A DNA stretch of 64,000 nt from Wuchereria bancrofti (Eukaryota > Nematoda > Chromadorea > Rhabditida > Onchocercidae), in the NCBI GenBank assembly GCA_005281725.1, contig SSBO01000012.1, positions 12,139,851 to 12,203,850 on the forward strand. Direction: 5' to 3'. Numbering within the stretch: the first letter of the stretch is position 1; each line of letters begins with the position of its first letter. Shown piece after piece: positions 60,428 through 64,000 of the stretch. A program made the translations under genes and the position numbers. The notes under the pieces are model-generated. The model was not told the origin of the DNA. It was given only the letters and a program-made list of their open reading frames with translations, and did not search any database.

Positions 60428-63400
60428 GCACTTTCTTTAATTTTAATTCAATTAATAGTGCTGTAATAGAGTATTAAATATTTTAATTTCAATAGTTTCG
60501 ATTTCACGCAAATTCTGCTAATGCTAATAACATAACCATTAAATTATGCAAAAATTCCGCTTTTTACGCATTTAGTTGTAAACGTAATTGTGTGTCGAAT
60601 ATATTATTATTATTGACATATTGATTTTTAAGCCATTTTTATATTTTTCCATTTGGATTAAACGATAATTTTTGGAGACAATGGAGAATGGAAAAAAGAA
60701 TCGAACCACTAATTCTCTCTCTCTCTCTGATGTAATAAATTTAAGTCATTTTCTTTTAAAAATTGAAAGTTGAAAACAGTATGTATGATTGAGCACTATT
60801 AAATAGCCAAATAAGGAAAGATAAATTTTTATTTTTTATTCTTAGTTCAAATTCTTTTCTTTCACTTATAGATTTGCTACTTATTTACAAAAAGCTATTA
60901 ATGGTTTAAGCTTCTTTCAAGTGATGATTTCACTGAATTAATATTATCAACATAAAACCTAAAACTCTTATGTTAGTTAGTCTGAAAGTTTTAAAATTAC
61001 TCTAGTAATTGGGCAATTAAATAAAATCCGATTAACACTTTTTGTATAACTAAGAGTAATGAATAATGATATAAAGCATTTTCAGTGATTATTGCAAAAT
61101 AACTGATCACATTTGGCATGTCGAAAACTTTTCATAACTTAACTGATCCATCAATTTACTGATAAGACTGATAATTGTTCAAGACAAATCAACATTCCTT
61201 AAGTTATTATTCATTATTATTTGCAGCTTACTTGCAAAACAACTGAGTGAGATGGTTGAAATTAATTTAATTTAAACTAAACTTTATTTTTAAACTAGCA
61301 CATATATCAACGACACATTTCAATTCATATCGTAGGAATCATTCTGCGTAACATAAACTTAATTATTTGTCTTATCTGAAATTTAAATGCAATTGCTATT
61401 ACCAGATCATCACAATAAACTTAAGACTGAAATACAAATTTAAATTTGGAAGAATTGAAATGATTGCGACCCTCACTACATGCGATACATTTGATGAATT
61501 TCAAATAGCACTTGCACTGTATTAGATTCAACAAAAAAAGTTCGTCCCACTTCAATAAAATATCCATTTTGATTGTTTTTCATAACTCTAGCAATTAATT
61601 ACTCGAATACTACTTCATACCTTCCTATTATTATCACCAATGTTTGAAATAAAATACTTGTTTACCTTTCTTTCGATTTTTATTATTTCCAAACTTTATT
61701 GACTTTCAGTCGGATCAACAGCAATATACAATAATTATTGCTATCCAAAACTGGATAATGATACATCTGTTTTGAATTAGTGATGGTAAATAGATATCCA
61801 GAAATGAGCTGGAAATTTAATTTCTTGCTAACTTTTAAAATGTTCATTTAATCGATCAACCGGATAAACTTCAATGGTTTTAATAGCTTTTTTCATTATT
61901 AACTGTCACTTAGTAAGTAATTCCATCTCAGAGATACCACCATTTTGAATATGAACCAATCAAATTAATTACTTAATTCCAATTTCAAATTTCCCACTTT
62001 TATCTGTTTGATAGCGTTTATTAAAATGTTCCCATCACCATATAGCACTAGAAAAGAACAATAATGCAAATTTTAGAGAAAATATTCAAAAACAACTATT
62101 ATTAAGCAACGTTATTAACATCATAAACATAAAATTATATTTTACACATAAAAGTACCAAACCGAAATACTTACTACGACTTTCAATACAAGAATCTTTT
62201 TTGGTAAAATTTGCGATAATCAAAATAGTGAGATCAGAGATTAAAATGACTCGATGTTAGTTTGAACATTTCGATAATATTTAGCATCCGTTATAATAAT
62301 GTTTTTATTGTAAAGGAGGGGAAAGAAAATTAAACGAATCAAAAAATTTGTATACGTCTACCCGCTAAACTGATTATATGAAATGTGAAATATATGTTTA
62401 CATAAATGTAATAGTACAACGACCGCAGATAGTTCTACTTTACTAACAGATAAATTTTGCTGTAAACAGCTTTGTTGCTTTCATTTACTAATAAATGAGC
62501 AAAGTCCTTCCCATTGTGCTTCCAATGTATTTATATGTCGATATAGTACTTAAAGTTAAAAATTTTCAAACTCCTTGATTTTCTCGAATTTATCATACGA
62601 CTAGGAACCAAAAAATGAGTTTTCTATGCATTCTCATATCAGATTATTATTCATAATTTATTTTGTACAACGTTTTGCATTCAGCATCACGCGCATAATG
62701 CCAACAAATTAGTTTTACTAACAAAATAGTGTAAACAGGATTCTACAATTCATAAAAACCAAATATATCCAATCCACACACCTAAATCAGACTGATGACT
62801 ATATAATAGTAACTGATAGCAGTAGTAGCAAACAATAATTTAATAATTAACGATAACAGCAATAATAATAATAATAGATAGTAAATGGTAGTGAATAACA
62901 AATAACTGAGTAATAAATAAATTAAATAAATAATGTTTTGTTTGCATTGCACATGATCTGCTCACATCCTCCTCGTGGTCATTTGACAACTTAAAAAAAG
63001 AAAAAAAAACTCTAAAAGTCTCACTTTGGAACAATATTTACAACTATTCGATATTCGATTGCATGTAGCTGGATGTGGTCATCAACAACAATAGTTGTGA
63101 AATCCACATAATTTTCCACTAGACTGCAGATTTGCACTAGTTGGAATCCAATAATAAATAAATCTAAAATGATAATAATGCATATAACAGATATGCAAAA
63201 ACATTTTTCTATAGAAGAAACGAAGAAGAGAAAGAAATTCATATAAAATAACAATATATATATGGTCTTTCTGTAACGCGTTATTACTAAAATTGAAAAT
63301 AATAGACAGAGATAGAAGCTGATTACACAAAGGCTAACAACTTTATACGAAGAAATTCAAATGATGATATAGACAATTACCAAATCACAGATGAATTTTA

Positions 63401-63540
63401 TTTCAGATCCATAAAGAAGTAACAAACATTATTATAGTATCTAAATCTCTTAATTCCTCAAAAAATTTCTCATAACATTCAAAAAATGTCTTTTGGCAAA
63501 TCAAGAAAAAAAGATTATCAATTAAAATAAATATGATTTA
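60428..63540. other. Intergenic region, no gene seen
   Basis: About 3 kb between the minus-strand VWA-like gene and the minus-strand GH38 gene. It presumably holds the promoter of the first and the 3' flank of the second. CT microsatellite at 60714-60728, AAT-rich run at 62855-62880. No coding or RNA gene is recognised. Confidence 0.5.
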
Positions 63541-63818
63541 TCATAGCGCAAACAATCTTAGCAATAAAGTTTTTACCTCGAAAGCACGAAAATCTAAACT
63601 AACAAAACCTCCACATTGATTCCCTATCGCTGAATCATCAGTTTCAATGGGTAAAGAAGAGATTGTTCTTTCCAGACCATCACCCAAATCAACAGAAACA
63701 ATACGACTATGGTTAATTCTAAGTTTTACACTAACGCCGCCACCGAATGATTCAAATAAGCGGATAACCAATGTGTTGGCATCATCCTCGGCTGGTTTCA
63801 CAGTGTCAATAACAATAC
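63541..63818 (-). CDS. GH38 alpha-mannosidase, last exon (gene continues right of window)
   Basis: The exon starts after an ACTTATAG acceptor (63818) and ends at a TGA (63541). It reads IVIDTVKPAEDDANTLVIRL, then FESFGGGVSVKL, then ends LDFRAFEVKTLLLRLFAL. The E-D-D-x-N-x-L-V-x-R-x-x-E block and the terminal F-E-x-K-T-L-L-x-R-L strand are the C-terminal beta domain of GH38 alpha-mannosidases. They look closest to the cytosolic MAN2C1/bacterial branch rather than the lysosomal or Golgi enzymes. The family cleaves alpha-linked mannose from free or N-linked glycans. The catalytic N-terminal half would lie beyond 64000. No lesion is seen. Branch assignment is inference. Confidence 0.75.
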
Positions 63819-64000
63819 CTATAAGTAGGTGGTGGCATACACAGTTACAATTATAAATATTTCATATATTTTAGTTTTTTTTTTTTTTTTAGCAACTATG
63901 TCCTCAAATTAAATTACTCGGTAGCACAATTCACTAGCTATTCTGTAACTTTGTGAGCATACTGGTTTAATGATAGTTTAATGAGACACAGCATAAGAAA

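Noticed and set aside
1..64000. CRISPR array, operon of bacterial type, or Wolbachia-derived insert
   Set aside because: No spaced identical repeats, no bacterial-like long open frames and no recognisable bacterial gene anywhere in the window.
1..64000. tRNA, 5S or other rRNA genes
   Set aside because: No cloverleaf with internal promoter boxes and no rRNA core sequence was recognised by eye; a covariance-model scan was not possible here.

Overview
This window looks like nuclear DNA of a nematode, probably a spirurid/filarial worm. It is very AT-rich. Genes are split into short exons with GT-AG introns, and several start codons lie 6-7 bases after a TTTCAG-like acceptor, as in SL trans-spliced genes. 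An exact copy of the 22-nt nematode SL1 leader is present on the minus strand at 55416-55437. A Pao/BEL retroelement and a nematode-type alpha/beta hydrolase exon fit the same assignment. The filarial assignment is inference; nematode is well supported. The sequence is a draft scaffold: seven short N gaps and one 375-N gap.

Layout. 164-2507 (-): decayed multi-exon copy of an AATF/Bfr2-like ribosome-biogenesis gene. 3184-6597 (+): an apparently intact 11-exon Rubicon-type autophagy regulator, 539 codons before the stop. 8083-11200 (-): broken Pao/BEL retrotransposon, its 5' part repeated at 12215-12790 by an assembly overlap. 14106-19532: no convincing gene. 19533-22697 (+): decayed SLC16-like monocarboxylate transporter. 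25182-25340 (+): isolated arginine-rich exon. 31547-33356 (+): long N-terminal exon of a LAMMER/CLK kinase, broken by several in-frame stops, followed by the intact catalytic exons at 34617-41967. 46204-47590 (+): decayed proteasome beta-2 (PSMB7) gene. 50625-50765 (-): alpha/beta hydrolase (DUF1057-like) exon. 55416-55437 (-): SL1 sequence. 58545-60427 (-): type II membrane protein with a von Willebrand A-like ectodomain. 63541-63818 (-): last exon of a GH38 alpha-mannosidase.

The two most useful observations are these. (1) Every short N gap (12214, 13946, 14589, 17448-17449, 29221, 35478, 44225) is flanked by a repeat of the sequence just before it (151-1589 bp), so about 6.4 kb of the window is probably false tandem duplication from unmerged contig overlaps; this duplicates two kinase exons. 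(2) Three conserved genes (AATF, PSMB7, SLC16) occur as intron-containing copies with stops or frameshifts, many explained by loss of one base from a short run, next to genes that read cleanly. This is either real decay (an old segmental duplication, or degenerating sex-linked copies) or consensus error. Mapping raw reads would decide.

The genes do not form one pathway: autophagy regulation (Rubicon), splicing-factor phosphorylation (LAMMER kinase), glycan catabolism (GH38) and a membrane VWA protein are neighbours by position only.
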